A model generated the notes under the pieces. The model was not told where the DNA came from, did not search any database, and saw only the letters and a list, made by a program, of their open reading frames with translations. Positions 30,385 through 40,038 of a stretch of DNA of 64,000 bases are shown one piece after another. The DNA comes from Massilia sp. Bi118 (GTDB lineage Bacteria > Pseudomonadota > Gammaproteobacteria > Burkholderiales > Burkholderiaceae_D): NCBI RefSeq assembly GCF_918697865.1, contig NZ_CAKKMV010000002.1, positions 62,001-126,000 of the forward strand, read 5' to 3'. Position numbers and translations under genes: made by a program. The first letter of the stretch is position 1. Every line of letters starts with the position of its first letter.

Positions 30385-31659
30385 ATGACTTCCTCCGAGC
30401 TTTCTGGTAATGCCAAAACTGCAACTTCCGCCGGGGCCGCGCCTCTTCCCTTGAGCGCGGCCGTCCAGGAAGCCCTTGCAATCGCCAAACGCGGCGTCGA
30501 CGAACTGCTGATCGAGAGCGAATTCGCCCAGAAACTGGCGCGCTCCGAACAGACCGGCGTCCCGCTGCGCATCAAGCTGGGCCTGGACCCGACCGCGCCC
30601 GACCTGCACCTGGGCCACACCGTGGTGCTGAACAAGCTGCGCCAGCTGCAGGACCTGGGCCACCAGGTGATCTTCCTGATCGGCGATTTCACCTCGATGA
30701 TCGGCGACCCGTCGGGCCGCAACGTGACCCGCCCGCCGCTGACCCGCGAGCAGATCGAGACCAATGCGCAGACCTATTTCAAGCAGGCCTCGCTGGTGCT
30801 CGATCCGGCGCGCACCGAAATCCGCTACAACTCCGAGTGGTGCGACCCGCTGGGCGCGCGCGGCATGATCCAGCTGGCCTCGCGCTACACCGTGGCGCGC
30901 ATGATGGAGCGCGACGACTTCACCAAGCGCTACAAGAGTGGGACCCCGATCTCGGTCCACGAGTTCCTGTATCCGCTCATGCAAGGCTATGATTCGGTCG
31001 CTTTGAAAGCAGACCTTGAGCTAGGTGGAACGGATCAGAAATTCAACCTGCTTGTTGGCCGCGAGCTACAGAAAGACTACGGCCAAGAGCCTCAGTGCAT
31101 CCTGACCATGCCCCTGCTGGAAGGCCTGGACGGCGTCGAGAAGATGTCGAAGTCCAAGAACAACTACATCGGCATCACCGAGCCGGCCAACACCATGTTC
31201 GGCAAGCTGATGAGCATCTCGGACGTGATGATGTGGAAGTACTACGAGCTGCTGTCCTTCCGCTCGATCCAGGACCTGGCCGCGCTGCGCGCCGAAGTCG
31301 AAGGCGGCCGCAACCCGCGCGACGCCAAGGTCGCCCTGGCTCAGGAGATCGTGACGCGCTTCCATTCGCAGCAGGCGGCAGAGGACGCGCTGGCCGACTT
31401 CGTCAACCGTTCCAAGGGCGGCATTCCGGACGACGTGCCGGAAGTCAGCCTGTCCGGCGCTCCGCTGGGCCTGCCGCAACTGCTGAAGGCCGCCAACCTG
31501 TGCGCCTCGTCCTCGGAAGCGATGCGCATGATCGACCAGGGCGGTGTGCGCATCGACGGCACCGTGGTGTCCGACAAGGCCCTGCAGGTCCAGGCCGGTA
31601 CCTTCGTGCTGCAGGTCGGCAAGCGCAAGTTCGCCCGCGTGACCCTCGCCGCGGCATGA
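30385..31659 (+). CDS. tyrS: Tyrosyl-tRNA synthetase
   Basis: Charges tRNA(Tyr). It has 424 residues, class I; the HIGH-type motif is PDLHLGHTV (around residue 75) and the KMSKS loop KMSKSKNN begins at about K253. A C-terminal S4 RNA-binding domain follows ([20 protein letters not shown]). The ~35-residue N-terminal extension before [10 protein letters not shown] is low in conservation. Its TGA overlaps the dtd start (ATGA), so the two are coupled; the pair removes and prevents D-Tyr mischarging. Confidence 0.98.
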   Translation: MTSSELSGNAKTATSAGAAPLPLSAAVQEALAIAKRGVDELLIESEFAQKLARSEQTGVPLRIKLGLDPTAPDLHLGHTVVLNKLRQLQDLGHQVIFLIGDFTSMIGDPSGRNVTRPPLTREQIETNAQTYFKQASLVLDPARTEIRYNSEWCDPLGARGMIQLASRYTVARMMERDDFTKRYKSGTPISVHEFLYPLMQGYDSVALKADLELGGTDQKFNLLVGRELQKDYGQEPQCILTMPLLEGLDGVEKMSKSKNNYIGITEPANTMFGKLMSISDVMMWKYYELLSFRSIQDLAALRAEVEGGRNPRDAKVALAQEIVTRFHSQQAAEDALADFVNRSKGGIPDDVPEVSLSGAPLGLPQLLKAANLCASSSEAMRMIDQGGVRIDGTVVSDKALQVQAGTFVLQVGKRKFARVTLAAA

Positions 31660-32114
31660 TCGGCCTGCTCCAGCGGGTCACCCAGGCCAGCGTCGTCGTC
31701 GAAGGCGAAACCATCGGCGCCATCAGGCACGGCCTGATGGTGCTGGTCTGTGCCGAAAAGGGCGATACCGCGCGCGAGGCCGATGCGCTGCTGGCGAAAC
31801 TGCTGGGCTACCGTGTGTTTTCCGACGAGGCCGGCAAGATGAACCGCAGCGTCACCGACGTGGAGGGCGGCCTGCTGCTGGTGCCGCAGTTCACGCTGGC
31901 GGCCGACACCCGCTCCGGAACCCGGCCCTCGTTCTCGCCGGCCGCGCTGCCTGCAGACGGGCGCCGGCTGTTCGAGCATTTCGTGCGCCAGGCGCGCGAA
32001 CGACACGGTAATGTCGAGACCGGCCGCTTTGGCGCGGACATGCAGGTGTCGCTGACGAATGACGGTCCAGTCACTTTCTGGCTTCGTATTGATCCACCCA
32101 AGGTGTCAAGCTGA
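31656..32114 (+). CDS. dtd: D-aminoacyl-tRNA deacylase
   Basis: Hydrolyses D-Tyr and other D-aminoacyl (and glycyl) residues from tRNA. It has 152 residues with [17 protein letters not shown] at the start, [20 protein letters not shown] and the cross-subunit proofreading motif NDGPVTFWL. It overlaps tyrS by 4 bp (ATGA), a functional pairing. The frame is open further upstream but only inside tyrS. Confidence 0.97.
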   Translation: MIGLLQRVTQASVVVEGETIGAIRHGLMVLVCAEKGDTAREADALLAKLLGYRVFSDEAGKMNRSVTDVEGGLLLVPQFTLAADTRSGTRPSFSPAALPADGRRLFEHFVRQARERHGNVETGRFGADMQVSLTNDGPVTFWLRIDPPKVSS

Positions 32115-32175
32115 AACTGCGGCGCCTTGTGCTGGTCAATGTAATCAGGAGCAGTAGGCGCGAACGGAGGTAGCC

Positions 32176-32844
32176 ATGAAGATCTGGAGCGATTCCTTTA
32201 CCGAAGGCGGCCCGATTCCGCCACGCTGTGCGTTCGCCGAGATCGATCCCGGCAGCCACATCAAGCTGTCGAGCAATCGCAGCCCCCATATCGCCTGGGA
32301 CGAGGTGCCGGCCGGCGCCGAATCGCTGGTGCTGCTGTGCCACGACCTCGACGTGCCGACCGACGGCGCAAACGTCAACCGGGAAGGCCGCACGGTGCCG
32401 GACGCGCTGGCGCGCACCGACTTCTATCACTGGTCGCTGGTCGACATCCCGGTGGTCCTCGATTCCTTTGCCGAGGGCCTGTTCTCGGACATGGTGACCC
32501 CGGGCGGCAAGAGCGATCCACTGGTGCCGTTCACGATCAAGAACGGCACCGAGCACCAGCTGCGCCACGGCGTCAACGATTACACCGGCTGGTTCGCCAA
32601 CGATCCGGACATGGCCGGCGAATACTACGGCTACGACGGACCCTGTCCGCCCTGGAACGACGAGCGGGTGCACACCTACGTGTTCACGCTCTACGCCCTC
32701 GACATCCCGCGCCTGCCGCTGGAAGGGCGCTTCACGGGCAAGGAGGCGAGCCTCGCCATCATGGGCCACATCCTGGACGAAGCCCGCATCTTCGGCGTGT
32801 ATTCGCTGAATCCGGAAATCGCCGCCACCATCATCGATAAGTAA
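32176..32844 (+). CDS. YbhB/YbcL family (PEBP/Raf kinase inhibitor-like) protein
   Basis: A 222-residue phosphatidylethanolamine-binding-protein fold with the conserved ligand-pocket segments LLCHDLDVPT, FYHWSLVDIP and YDGPCPPWNDERVH (GPxPP motif followed by His). No signal peptide is seen, so it is cytoplasmic. The bacterial family has no settled role; ligand binding is inferred from the pocket. A strong GGAGG stands before the ATG. It starts 61 bp after dtd and may be read through from it. Confidence 0.93.
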   Translation: MKIWSDSFTEGGPIPPRCAFAEIDPGSHIKLSSNRSPHIAWDEVPAGAESLVLLCHDLDVPTDGANVNREGRTVPDALARTDFYHWSLVDIPVVLDSFAEGLFSDMVTPGGKSDPLVPFTIKNGTEHQLRHGVNDYTGWFANDPDMAGEYYGYDGPCPPWNDERVHTYVFTLYALDIPRLPLEGRFTGKEASLAIMGHILDEARIFGVYSLNPEIAATIIDK

Positions 32845-32855
32845 AAGTAGAAAAT

Positions 32856-33494
32856 TTGAAGATCATCCTGATCCGCCATGGGGAAACCGCATGGAATGCT
32901 GAACGGCGCCTGCAGGGCCACCTCGACATCGCATTGAACGCGGAAGGCGAACGCCAGGCCCGGCTGCTGGCCGAGGCGCTGGCGCCTGAGCACATCGACC
33001 TGATCGTCTCCAGCGACCTCGGACGGGCGCGCCAGACCGCCCAGGCCGTGGCCGCGCCGCGCGGCATGCCGCTGATGGTCGAGCCTGGCTTGCGCGAGCG
33101 CTGCTATGGCGGCTTCGAAGGCTTGCTGTACAGCGAAATTGAACAACGCTTCCCGGCCGAGTTCGCGGCCTGGCAGGCGCGCGACGTCGACGCAATTTTG
33201 CCAAGTGGTAAAAATTGCGGCGAGACCTTCCGCGAGTTCTACGAGCGCTCCACCGGCGCCATCCTGGCCCTCGCGACAAACCATCCGGGCCGCACGATCG
33301 CCATGGTCGCCCACGGCGGCGTGCTCGAATGCGCCTACCGGATGGCCTTGAACTTGCCGCTGGAAACCCCGCGCGACTTCAAGGTCTACAACGCCAGCAT
33401 CAACCGCTTCCGCCTGGAAGAGGGCAGGCTGGCGCTGGAAAGCTGGGGCGAGGTCGCGCATCTCCGGCCGGCCGTGCTGGACGAGCTGAGCTGA
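32856..33494 (+). CDS. Histidine phosphatase family protein
   Basis: A 212-residue phosphoglycerate-mutase-like phosphatase. The phospho-accepting histidine lies in the N-terminal IRHGETAWNAE motif, with a second catalytic His in VAHGGVLECA and GLRERCYGGFEG between. The predicted start is TTG at 32856, 11 bp after the PEBP gene, with weak ribosome-binding sequence; the RHGE motif begins at residue 7, so little could be missing. Candidate substrates (alpha-ribazole phosphate, phosphoglycerate or other phosphomonoesters) cannot be told apart. No cobalamin genes are nearby. Confidence 0.92.
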   Translation: MKIILIRHGETAWNAERRLQGHLDIALNAEGERQARLLAEALAPEHIDLIVSSDLGRARQTAQAVAAPRGMPLMVEPGLRERCYGGFEGLLYSEIEQRFPAEFAAWQARDVDAILPSGKNCGETFREFYERSTGAILALATNHPGRTIAMVAHGGVLECAYRMALNLPLETPRDFKVYNASINRFRLEEGRLALESWGEVAHLRPAVLDELS

Positions 33495-33612
33495 CAAGCG
33501 GAATGACACTAAGGTATGTCAGATTTGCAACACACAAAAAAGTGTGCTGATAAATTGAGCAGCGGTTCGGGTAAAATAGCGAGTTCCCGATTTTTCTCCT
33601 GGTTTTTCTCCC

Positions 33613-34638
33613 GTGCAAATTGGTCCTTACGCGCTGCGCAATAACGTCTTTGTCGCCCCCATGGCCGGGGTGACCGACCGCCCATTCCGCCAGCTGTGCA
33701 AGAAGCTTGGCGCCGGCTATGCGGTGTCGGAAATGGCAGCCTCGAATCCGCGCCTGTGGGCAAGCGAAAAGAGTGCGCGCCGCACCGACCATGCCGGCGA
33801 GATGGAGCCGAAGGCGGTGCAGATCGCCGGGGCGGTGCCGGAAGAACTGGCCGAGTGCGCCAAGTTCAACGTCGACCGCGGCGCCCAGATCATCGACATC
33901 AACATGGGCTGCCCGGTCAAGAAGGTCTGCAACAACTGGTGCGGTTCGGCCCTGCTGCAGCACGAAGACCTGGTCCAGCGCATTCTCGAAGCCGTGGTGC
34001 GCGCGGTGGACGTGCCAGTCACGCTGAAGTTCCGCACCGGCTGGGATCGCCAGAACAAGAACGCCCTGGTCATCGCGCGCATGGCCGAGCAGGCCGGCAT
34101 CGCGATGCTGACCCTGCACGGCCGCACCCGCGCCGACGGCTACAAGGGCGATGCCGAATACGACACCATCGCCGCGGTGAAGGCTGCCGTGTCGATTCCG
34201 GTGGTGGCGAACGGCGACATCACGACCCCGGAAAAGGCGAAATTCGTGCTCGACCATACGGGCGCCGACGCTGTCATGATCGGGCGCGCGGCCCAGGGCC
34301 GTCCGTGGATTTGCCGCGAAATCGACCACTTCCTGCGCACCGGAGAATATCTGCCGGCGCCGCTGGTCGACGAAGTGCGCGAGTTGATGAACGAACACCT
34401 GCCGGCCCACTATGCCTTCTACGGCGAATACCTGGGCGTACGTACCGCGCGCAAGCACATCGGCTGGTATGTCGAAGACCTGCCTGGCGGCGAAGAATTC
34501 CGCCAGCGCATGAACCTGCTGGAATCGACCGCCGAGCAGCTGGCGGCCGTGGATGAATTTTTCAAATCGCAACACCGGTTTGGCGAGCGGTTACAATACC
34601 GGCCCGCGCATTCGGATGACGTCGCAATCGCGGCATAA
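33613..34638 (+). CDS. dusB: tRNA-dihydrouridine synthase B
   Basis: FMN enzyme that reduces uridine (position 17 in E. coli) to dihydrouridine in tRNA. It has 341 residues with the flavin barrel starting VAPMAGVTDRPFRQLC, the catalytic cysteine in MGCPVKKVCNNWCGSALL and phosphate-binding GRAAQGRPW. The start is GTG at 33613. The dusB-fis arrangement is the well-known operon, with fis 76 bp downstream. Confidence 0.97.
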   Translation: MQIGPYALRNNVFVAPMAGVTDRPFRQLCKKLGAGYAVSEMAASNPRLWASEKSARRTDHAGEMEPKAVQIAGAVPEELAECAKFNVDRGAQIIDINMGCPVKKVCNNWCGSALLQHEDLVQRILEAVVRAVDVPVTLKFRTGWDRQNKNALVIARMAEQAGIAMLTLHGRTRADGYKGDAEYDTIAAVKAAVSIPVVANGDITTPEKAKFVLDHTGADAVMIGRAAQGRPWICREIDHFLRTGEYLPAPLVDEVRELMNEHLPAHYAFYGEYLGVRTARKHIGWYVEDLPGGEEFRQRMNLLESTAEQLAAVDEFFKSQHRFGERLQYRPAHSDDVAIAA

Positions 34639-34714
34639 GAATAGTAGTAAAAAAATAATAATAATCGGAGACAGGGCTGCCACAAGCGGCACATTAACCA
34701 AGGCGAAGTAGCAC

Positions 34715-34948
34715 ATGAGCAAAGAAAGTATCCAGGAAGTCGTTCAGAAAAGTCTCGAAGATTATTTCAACGACCTGGGCGAGCAAAAACCTTCGAACAT
34801 CTACGACATGATGCTGCTGACCGTCGAAAAACCGATCCTGCAAGTGGTGATGACGCGCGCCGAAGGCAACCAGTCGCATGCCGCGCAGATGCTGGGCATC
34901 AATCGCAATACCTTGCGCAAGAAATTGCAGGAGCACGGGCTGCTGTAA
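34715..34948 (+). CDS. fis: Fis-family DNA-binding protein
   Basis: A 77-residue nucleoid-associated protein, shorter than E. coli Fis (98) but with the full C-terminal helix-turn-helix: GNQSHAAQMLGINRNTLRKK, then LQEHGLL. Fis bends DNA, activates rRNA promoters and assists site-specific inversion. This short form following dusB is normal for betaproteobacteria. purH follows after 97 bp. Confidence 0.96.
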   Translation: MSKESIQEVVQKSLEDYFNDLGEQKPSNIYDMMLLTVEKPILQVVMTRAEGNQSHAAQMLGINRNTLRKKLQEHGLL

Positions 34949-34960
34949 GCGCCGGCGGAG

Positions 34961-34988
34961 GGGCCGGCGTGCGAGCGTGCGCCGGCCC
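34961..34988. other. Strong GC hairpin between fis and purH
   Basis: GGGCCGGCG (34961-34969) pairs perfectly with CGCCGGCCC (34980-34988). No T-run follows, so it is not a typical rho-independent terminator; it may slow transcription or protect the fis mRNA end. Confidence 0.4.
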
Positions 34989-35045
34989 TGTCCGGCGTAA
35001 TGGAAACTCCCTGCTCGCACCGATTTTTATCAACAGGCCTCTCCC

Positions 35046-36632
35046 ATGATCAAACAAGCCCTCATCTCCGTTTCCGATAAAACCGGCGTGCTCGACTTCG
35101 CGCGCGCGCTGTCCGCACTCGGCGTGAACATCCTGTCGACCGGCGGCACTGCCAAGCTGCTGCAGGACAATGGTGTGCCCGTCACCGAAGTCGCCGACTA
35201 CACGGGTTTCCCGGAAATGCTGGACGGCCGCGTCAAGACCCTGCACCCAAAAGTGCACGGCGGCATCCTGGCACGCCGCGACTTCCCCGAGCACATCGCC
35301 AAGCTGGAAGAGCACGGCATCCCGCAGATCGACATGGTGGTGGTGAACCTCTACCCCTTCCAGGCGACCGTCGCCAAGCAGGAGTGCTCGCTGGAAGATG
35401 CGATCGAGAACATCGACATCGGCGGCCCGACCATGCTGCGCTCGGCGGCCAAGAACCACCGTGACGTGGTCGTGATCGTCGACCCGGCCGATTACGGCGT
35501 CGTGCTGGCGGAAATGAAGGGCACGGGTACGCAAGCAGGCGATGTCGGCTACGACACCAAGTTCCGCCTGGCGAAGAAGGTCTTCGCGCACACCGCGCAA
35601 TACGACAGCGCCATCACCAATTACCTGACCAGCCTGGGCGAAGACAAGCAGCACGCCACCCGCGCCGCCTATCCGCAGACCCTGAACCTGCACTTCGAGA
35701 AGGTCCAGGACATGCGCTACGGCGAGAATCCGCACCAGAGCGCCGCTTTCTACCGCGACCTGGCCCCTAGCGCCGGCAGCCTGGCGAATTACCGCCAGCT
35801 GCAGGGCAAGGAACTGTCGTACAACAATATCGCCGACGCCGATGCGGCCTGGGAATGCGTCAAGACCATGGGCGGCTTCGAGCAGCCGGCCGGCTGCGTG
35901 ATCATCAAGCACGCGAATCCTTGCGGCGTGGCGATCGGCGCCGATGCGCTGGACGCCTACCAGCGCGCGCTGAAGACCGATCCGACCTCGGCCTTCGGCG
36001 GCATCATCGCCTTCAACGTGCCGGTCGACGGCCGCGCCGCGGAAGCGATCGCCAAGCTGTTCGTCGAAGTCGTGATCGCTCCGGTGTTCACGGCGGAAGC
36101 GCGCCAGATCATGGCGGCCAAGCAGAACGTGCGCTTGCTGGAAATTGAACTGGGCGACGGCCAGAACGCCTTCGACGTCAAACGCGTCGGCGGCGGCCTG
36201 CTGGTGCAATCGCCGGATGCCAAGAACGTGCTGCCGGCCGACCTGCGCGTCGTTTCGAAACTGCAGCCGACCCCGCAGCAGATGCAGGACCTGATGTTCG
36301 CCTGGCGCGTGGCCAAGTTCGTCAAGTCGAATGCGATCGTATTCTGCGCCGGCGGCATGACCCTGGGCGTGGGCGCCGGCCAGATGAGCCGCATCGACTC
36401 GGCCCGCATCGCCTCGATCAAGGCGCATAACGCCGGCCTGTCGCTGGTGGGTTCGGCGGTGGCCTCGGACGCTTTCTTCCCGTTCCGCGACGGCCTGGAC
36501 GTGGTGGTCGACGCCGGCGCGACCTGCGTCATCCACCCGGGCGGCTCGATGCGCGACCAGGAAGTGATCGATGCGGCGGATGAGCGCGGGGTGGTGATGC
36601 TCTATACTGGTACGCGTCACTTCCGTCATTGA
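35046..36632 (+). CDS. purH: Bifunctional AICAR transformylase / IMP cyclohydrolase
   Basis: Last two steps of purine synthesis. It has 528 residues: an N-terminal MGS-like cyclohydrolase domain ([38 protein letters not shown]) and a C-terminal transformylase domain with [22 protein letters not shown] and [11 protein letters not shown]. Length and motifs match E. coli PurH (529). A terminator follows. Confidence 0.98.
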   Translation: MIKQALISVSDKTGVLDFARALSALGVNILSTGGTAKLLQDNGVPVTEVADYTGFPEMLDGRVKTLHPKVHGGILARRDFPEHIAKLEEHGIPQIDMVVVNLYPFQATVAKQECSLEDAIENIDIGGPTMLRSAAKNHRDVVVIVDPADYGVVLAEMKGTGTQAGDVGYDTKFRLAKKVFAHTAQYDSAITNYLTSLGEDKQHATRAAYPQTLNLHFEKVQDMRYGENPHQSAAFYRDLAPSAGSLANYRQLQGKELSYNNIADADAAWECVKTMGGFEQPAGCVIIKHANPCGVAIGADALDAYQRALKTDPTSAFGGIIAFNVPVDGRAAEAIAKLFVEVVIAPVFTAEARQIMAAKQNVRLLEIELGDGQNAFDVKRVGGGLLVQSPDAKNVLPADLRVVSKLQPTPQQMQDLMFAWRVAKFVKSNAIVFCAGGMTLGVGAGQMSRIDSARIASIKAHNAGLSLVGSAVASDAFFPFRDGLDVVVDAGATCVIHPGGSMRDQEVIDAADERGVVMLYTGTRHFRH

Positions 36633-36643
36633 TTTGACGTTAC

Positions 36644-36679
36644 GGTCGTGGTGACAAACCCACCACGACCTGTGTTTTT
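36644..36679 (+). terminator. Terminator after purH
   Basis: GGTCGTGGTG (36644-36653) pairs with CACCACGACC (36661-36670), 7-nt loop, followed by TGTGTTTTT. Confidence 0.85.
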
Positions 36680-36727
36680 GCACAGTATTTTTCCCACGAA
36701 ACAAGCCAGCCGGTATAACATTCGATA

Positions 36728-37270
36728 ATGATTATTCTCGGCATCGACCCGGGCCTGCGCACGACGGGGTTCGGGGTCATTGAAAAACACGGTCACCGGC
36801 TGCGCTATATCGCGTCCGGCACCATCAAGACCGGCACGGAAGGCGCCTTGCCGCCGCGCCTCAAGATCATCCTGGCCGGCATCAGCGAAGTCGTCGCCAC
36901 CTACAAGCCGGCCTGCGCGGCCATCGAACGCGTCTTCGTCAACGTGAACCCGCAGTCGACCCTGCTGCTCGGCGCGGCGCGCGGCGCGGCCATCACGGCC
37001 CTCGTCGGCGCCGACCTGGATGTGGCGGAATACACGCCTGCCGAGGTCAAGCAAGCCGTGGTCGGCAGCGGCAAAGCCGTGAAAGCCCAGGTCCAGGAAA
37101 TGGTGGCGCGCCTGCTGAAGCTGCCCGGCCTGCCGGGCTCCGACGCCGCCGATGCCCTCGGCATCGCGATCTGCCACGCCCACGGCATGGATGCGCTGGC
37201 GCTGATCGGCGCGCTGGCGCCGGAAAAGCAGGGCCTGCACATGCGGCGCGGCCGCCTGGTCTCGTCCTGA
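36728..37270 (+). CDS. ruvC: Holliday junction endonuclease RuvC
   Basis: Resolves Holliday junctions by paired nicks. It has 180 residues with the four acidic residues of the RNase-H-like site visible: GIDPG (D7), AIERVF (Glu), and the pair in [21 protein letters not shown] at 36714-36719 lies 8 bp before the ATG, so the transcript may be nearly leaderless. It heads the ruvC-ruvA-ruvB cluster. Confidence 0.98.
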   Translation: MIILGIDPGLRTTGFGVIEKHGHRLRYIASGTIKTGTEGALPPRLKIILAGISEVVATYKPACAAIERVFVNVNPQSTLLLGAARGAAITALVGADLDVAEYTPAEVKQAVVGSGKAVKAQVQEMVARLLKLPGLPGSDAADALGIAICHAHGMDALALIGALAPEKQGLHMRRGRLVSS

Positions 37271-37291
37271 TAAAACTTAGAAAGGTTACCG

Positions 37292-37870
37292 ATGATCGGT
37301 CGTCTCTCCGGCGTACTGCTGGAAAAGAATCCCCCGCAAGTGCTCGTGGATTGCCAGGGCGTCGGCTATGAGGTCGACGTGCCGATGGGCACCTTCTACA
37401 ACCTCCCGCACACCGGCGAGAAGGTGGTACTGTTCACGCACTACGTGGTGCGCGAGGATGCGCACCTGCTGTTCGGCTTCGGCTCTGCCAACGAGCGCGC
37501 CGTGTTCCGCCAGCTGATCAAGATCACCGGCGTCGGCGCGCGGACGGCATTGTCGATTTTGTCCGGGATGTCGGTGGCCGACCTGGCCCAGGCCGTGACC
37601 CTGCAGGAAGCCGGCCGCCTGGTCAAGGTGCCGGGCATCGGCAAGAAGACCGCCGAGCGCCTGCTGCTGGAACTGAAGGGCAAGCTGGGCGCCGACATCG
37701 GCGCGGTCGGCGGCGCCGTGCAGGACGATGCCCAGGCAGACGTGCTCAATGCGCTGCTGGCCTTGGGGTATTCTGACAAGGAAGCGCTGGCGGCGATCAA
37801 GAACATGCCGGCGGGGACCAGTGTTTCCGACGGCATCAAGCTGGCCTTGAAGTCGCTGTCGAAGGCATAA
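37292..37870 (+). CDS. ruvA: Holliday junction branch migration protein RuvA
   Basis: Tetrameric junction-binding subunit. It has 192 residues: an N-terminal OB fold ([20 protein letters not shown]), two helix-hairpin-helix motifs ([16 protein letters not shown] and [20 protein letters not shown]) and a C-terminal domain that contacts RuvB. It starts 21 bp after ruvC with GAAAGG upstream. A palindromic repeat separates it from ruvB. Confidence 0.98.
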   Translation: MIGRLSGVLLEKNPPQVLVDCQGVGYEVDVPMGTFYNLPHTGEKVVLFTHYVVREDAHLLFGFGSANERAVFRQLIKITGVGARTALSILSGMSVADLAQAVTLQEAGRLVKVPGIGKKTAERLLLELKGKLGADIGAVGGAVQDDAQADVLNALLALGYSDKEALAAIKNMPAGTSVSDGIKLALKSLSKA

Positions 37871-37876
37871 CCACCA

Positions 37877-37964
37877 CGTCGTCCCCGCGCAGGCGGGGAC
37901 CCAAGTTTTGCTTGAGCTAACGAAACGCATGCAAACTTGGGTTCCCGCCTTCGCGGGAACGACG
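37877..37964. repeat. Dispersed compound palindrome, family 1 copy B (inside ruvAB)
   Basis: An ~88-bp copy of the element at 1751-1838, in the same orientation. Left and right hairpin sequences are exchanged at the variable pair relative to copy A (GTCCCC/GGGGAC left, GTTCCC/GGGAAC right), keeping every stem paired. It fills most of the 110-bp ruvA-ruvB gap. Confidence 0.85.
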
Positions 37965-37980
37965 ATGATTAAACGCAACC

Positions 37981-39048
37981 ATGAGCATCCAGACCGACAA
38001 CTTCACCGAGCAGCGCATCATCGACGCCGCGCCGGCTTCGCCGAACGAGGAGGCGATCGAGCGCGCGCTGCGGCCCAAGCACCTCGACGAATACGTGGGC
38101 CAGTCGAAGATCCGCGACCAGCTCGAGATCTTCATCTCCGCTGCCCGCAAGCGCCGCGAGGCGCTGGACCACACGTTGCTGTTCGGTCCGCCGGGCCTGG
38201 GTAAAACCACGCTGGCCCACATCATCGCGCGCGAGATGGGCGTGAACCTGCGCCAGACCTCCGGCCCGGTGCTGGAACGTCCGGGCGATCTCGCGGCCCT
38301 GCTGACGAACTTGGAAGCCAACGACGTCCTGTTCATCGACGAGATCCACCGCCTGTCGCCGGTGGTCGAGGAGATCCTGTATCCGGCGCTCGAGGACTAC
38401 CAGATCGACATCATGATCGGCGAGGGCCCGGCGGCGCGCTCCGTGAAGCTGGACCTGCAACCGTTCACGCTGGTCGGCGCCACCACCCGCGCCGGCATGC
38501 TGACCAATCCGCTGCGCGACCGCTTCGGCATCGTCGCGCGCCTGGAGTTCTACAACGTCGAAGAGCTCACCAGGATCGTGACCCGCAGCGCCGCGCTGCT
38601 GGAGGCGCCGATCAACGAGGAAGGCGCGCGCGAAGTCGCGAAGCGTGCGCGCGGCACGCCGCGTATCGCCAACCGCCTGCTGCGCCGCGTGCGCGACTAT
38701 GCGGAAGTGAAGGGCAACGGCGAGATTACCAAGGACATGGCCGACCGCGCGCTCAAGATGCTCGACGTCGACACCGTCGGCTTCGACGTCATGGACCGCA
38801 AGCTGCTGGAGGCGGTGCTGTTCAAGTTTGCCGGCGGCCCGGTCGGCATCGGCAACCTGGCGGCGGCGATCGGCGAGGCTGCCGACACCATCGAGGACGT
38901 GCTGGAACCCTACCTGATCCAACAGGGCTATCTGCAGCGCACCCCGCGCGGCCGCATCGCGACGCCGCTGGCGTATAAACACTTCGGCGTCGCCGCACCC
39001 CGCATCAGCCCGACGGGCGACTTGTGGGACAACCTGCCGCCGGCATAA
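37981..39048 (+). CDS. ruvB: Holliday junction branch migration ATPase RuvB
   Basis: AAA+ hexameric motor that, with RuvA, drives branch migration. It has 355 residues with Walker [13 protein letters not shown], Walker [15 protein letters not shown], sensor 1 GATTRAG, an arginine-finger region LRDRFG, and the C-terminal winged helix with [10 protein letters not shown]. The start lies 110 bp after ruvA, further than usual, because of the repeat. Confidence 0.98.
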   Translation: MSIQTDNFTEQRIIDAAPASPNEEAIERALRPKHLDEYVGQSKIRDQLEIFISAARKRREALDHTLLFGPPGLGKTTLAHIIAREMGVNLRQTSGPVLERPGDLAALLTNLEANDVLFIDEIHRLSPVVEEILYPALEDYQIDIMIGEGPAARSVKLDLQPFTLVGATTRAGMLTNPLRDRFGIVARLEFYNVEELTRIVTRSAALLEAPINEEGAREVAKRARGTPRIANRLLRRVRDYAEVKGNGEITKDMADRALKMLDVDTVGFDVMDRKLLEAVLFKFAGGPVGIGNLAAAIGEAADTIEDVLEPYLIQQGYLQRTPRGRIATPLAYKHFGVAAPRISPTGDLWDNLPPA

Positions 39049-39061
39049 GGCGGGGCCGAAG

Positions 39062-39520
39062 ATGGAAATCTGGGTCGATGCCGATGCCTGTCCGGGCGTG
39101 ATCAAGGACATCCTGTTTCGCGTGGCCGAGCGCCTGCAGCTGCAGGTGACCCTGATTGCGAACCAGTTGATCCGGGTGCCGGGTTCGCGCTTCATCCGCG
39201 CGGTCCAGGTGCCGAGCGGGCCGGACGTGGCCGACACCGAAATCGTCGAGCGCCTGGCGCCGGGCGACCTGGTGATCACCGGCGACATTCCGCTGGCGGC
39301 GCGCGTGCTCGAAAAGGGTGGAGATGCGCTGAATCCGCGCGGCGAGTTTTATACCAAGGACAATATCGCCCAGCAGCTGACGATGCGGGCCTTCATGGAA
39401 GAGTTGCGCAGCGGCGGCGTCGACACCGGCGGCCCCAGCGCCTTCAGCCAGGCCGACCGTCAGCAGTTTGCCAATGCCCTCGACAGGCACCTCGTAAAGC
39501 GCCGCCCGGCGCCGGGATAA
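39062..39520 (+). CDS. YaiI/YqxD family protein (DUF188)
   Basis: A 152-residue protein with the DUF188 start [18 protein letters not shown] and [14 protein letters not shown]. The conserved aspartates (DADACP, VADTEIV, TGDIPLA) resemble the acidic site of PIN/NYN nucleases, so RNase activity is possible but unproven. It follows ruvB by 13 bp, probably in the same transcript. Its stop abuts the stop of the convergent gene at 39521. Confidence 0.93.
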   Translation: MEIWVDADACPGVIKDILFRVAERLQLQVTLIANQLIRVPGSRFIRAVQVPSGPDVADTEIVERLAPGDLVITGDIPLAARVLEKGGDALNPRGEFYTKDNIAQQLTMRAFMEELRSGGVDTGGPSAFSQADRQQFANALDRHLVKRRPAPG

Positions 39521-39976
39521 TCAGACGCGCGATGCGCCGCGCCGTTCAGCCGAAGGATGACGCTTCACCAGCACCAGCGCAGGTTCGAGACGCTCGCGCT
39601 GGCGCATCGGGCGCTGGCGGCGATCCGGCGTGACCGGGAACACGAAGCTGATGAACATCAGGACCGTGAACGACAGCAGGGTGCCGCTGGCCCACAGCAG
39701 CGCTTCGTCGGTGCGCGTGGCCAGCATGGTGATGGCGGCGGAGGCCGGGATCAGCAGCAGCAGGCCGCCGAGGGCGCGCGCGTGGGCCGAGCGGCGCATG
39801 CGGTCGCCGAGCGCGGCGATGTAGAGGAAGCTCAGGGCCACCAGCGCCAGGCCGGCCAGGCCGCCGACGGCGATCCAGCCCGGCATGCCGGGGTGGGCAT
39901 CTCCGGCCACCACGATGGGCGGCAGGATGAGGACGAGGCTGCCCGCGAGCAGGGCAAGCAGACGCAGGAAAATCAT
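39521..39976 (-). CDS. Hypothetical membrane protein
   Basis: A 151-residue integral membrane protein with four hydrophobic segments (LLALLAGSLVLILPPIVV; a second around VGGLAGLALVALSFLYIAAL; a third ALGGLLLLIPASAAITML; a fourth LLSFTVLMFISFVFPV) and a basic C-terminal tail of ~35 residues. No family is recognised. The frame is open far upstream, but AAGGAACC just before the ATG at 39976 and the hydrophobic start decide this position. It is convergent with the DUF188 gene with no gap. Confidence 0.7.
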   Translation of the reverse strand: MIFLRLLALLAGSLVLILPPIVVAGDAHPGMPGWIAVGGLAGLALVALSFLYIAALGDRMRRSAHARALGGLLLLIPASAAITMLATRTDEALLWASGTLLSFTVLMFISFVFPVTPDRRQRPMRQRERLEPALVLVKRHPSAERRGASRV

Positions 39977-40038
39977 GGGGTGGTTCCTTCGGTGCGCAAG
40001 TTTAATCCGATAGCCGGAAACAATGTGCGCCGAGATTA

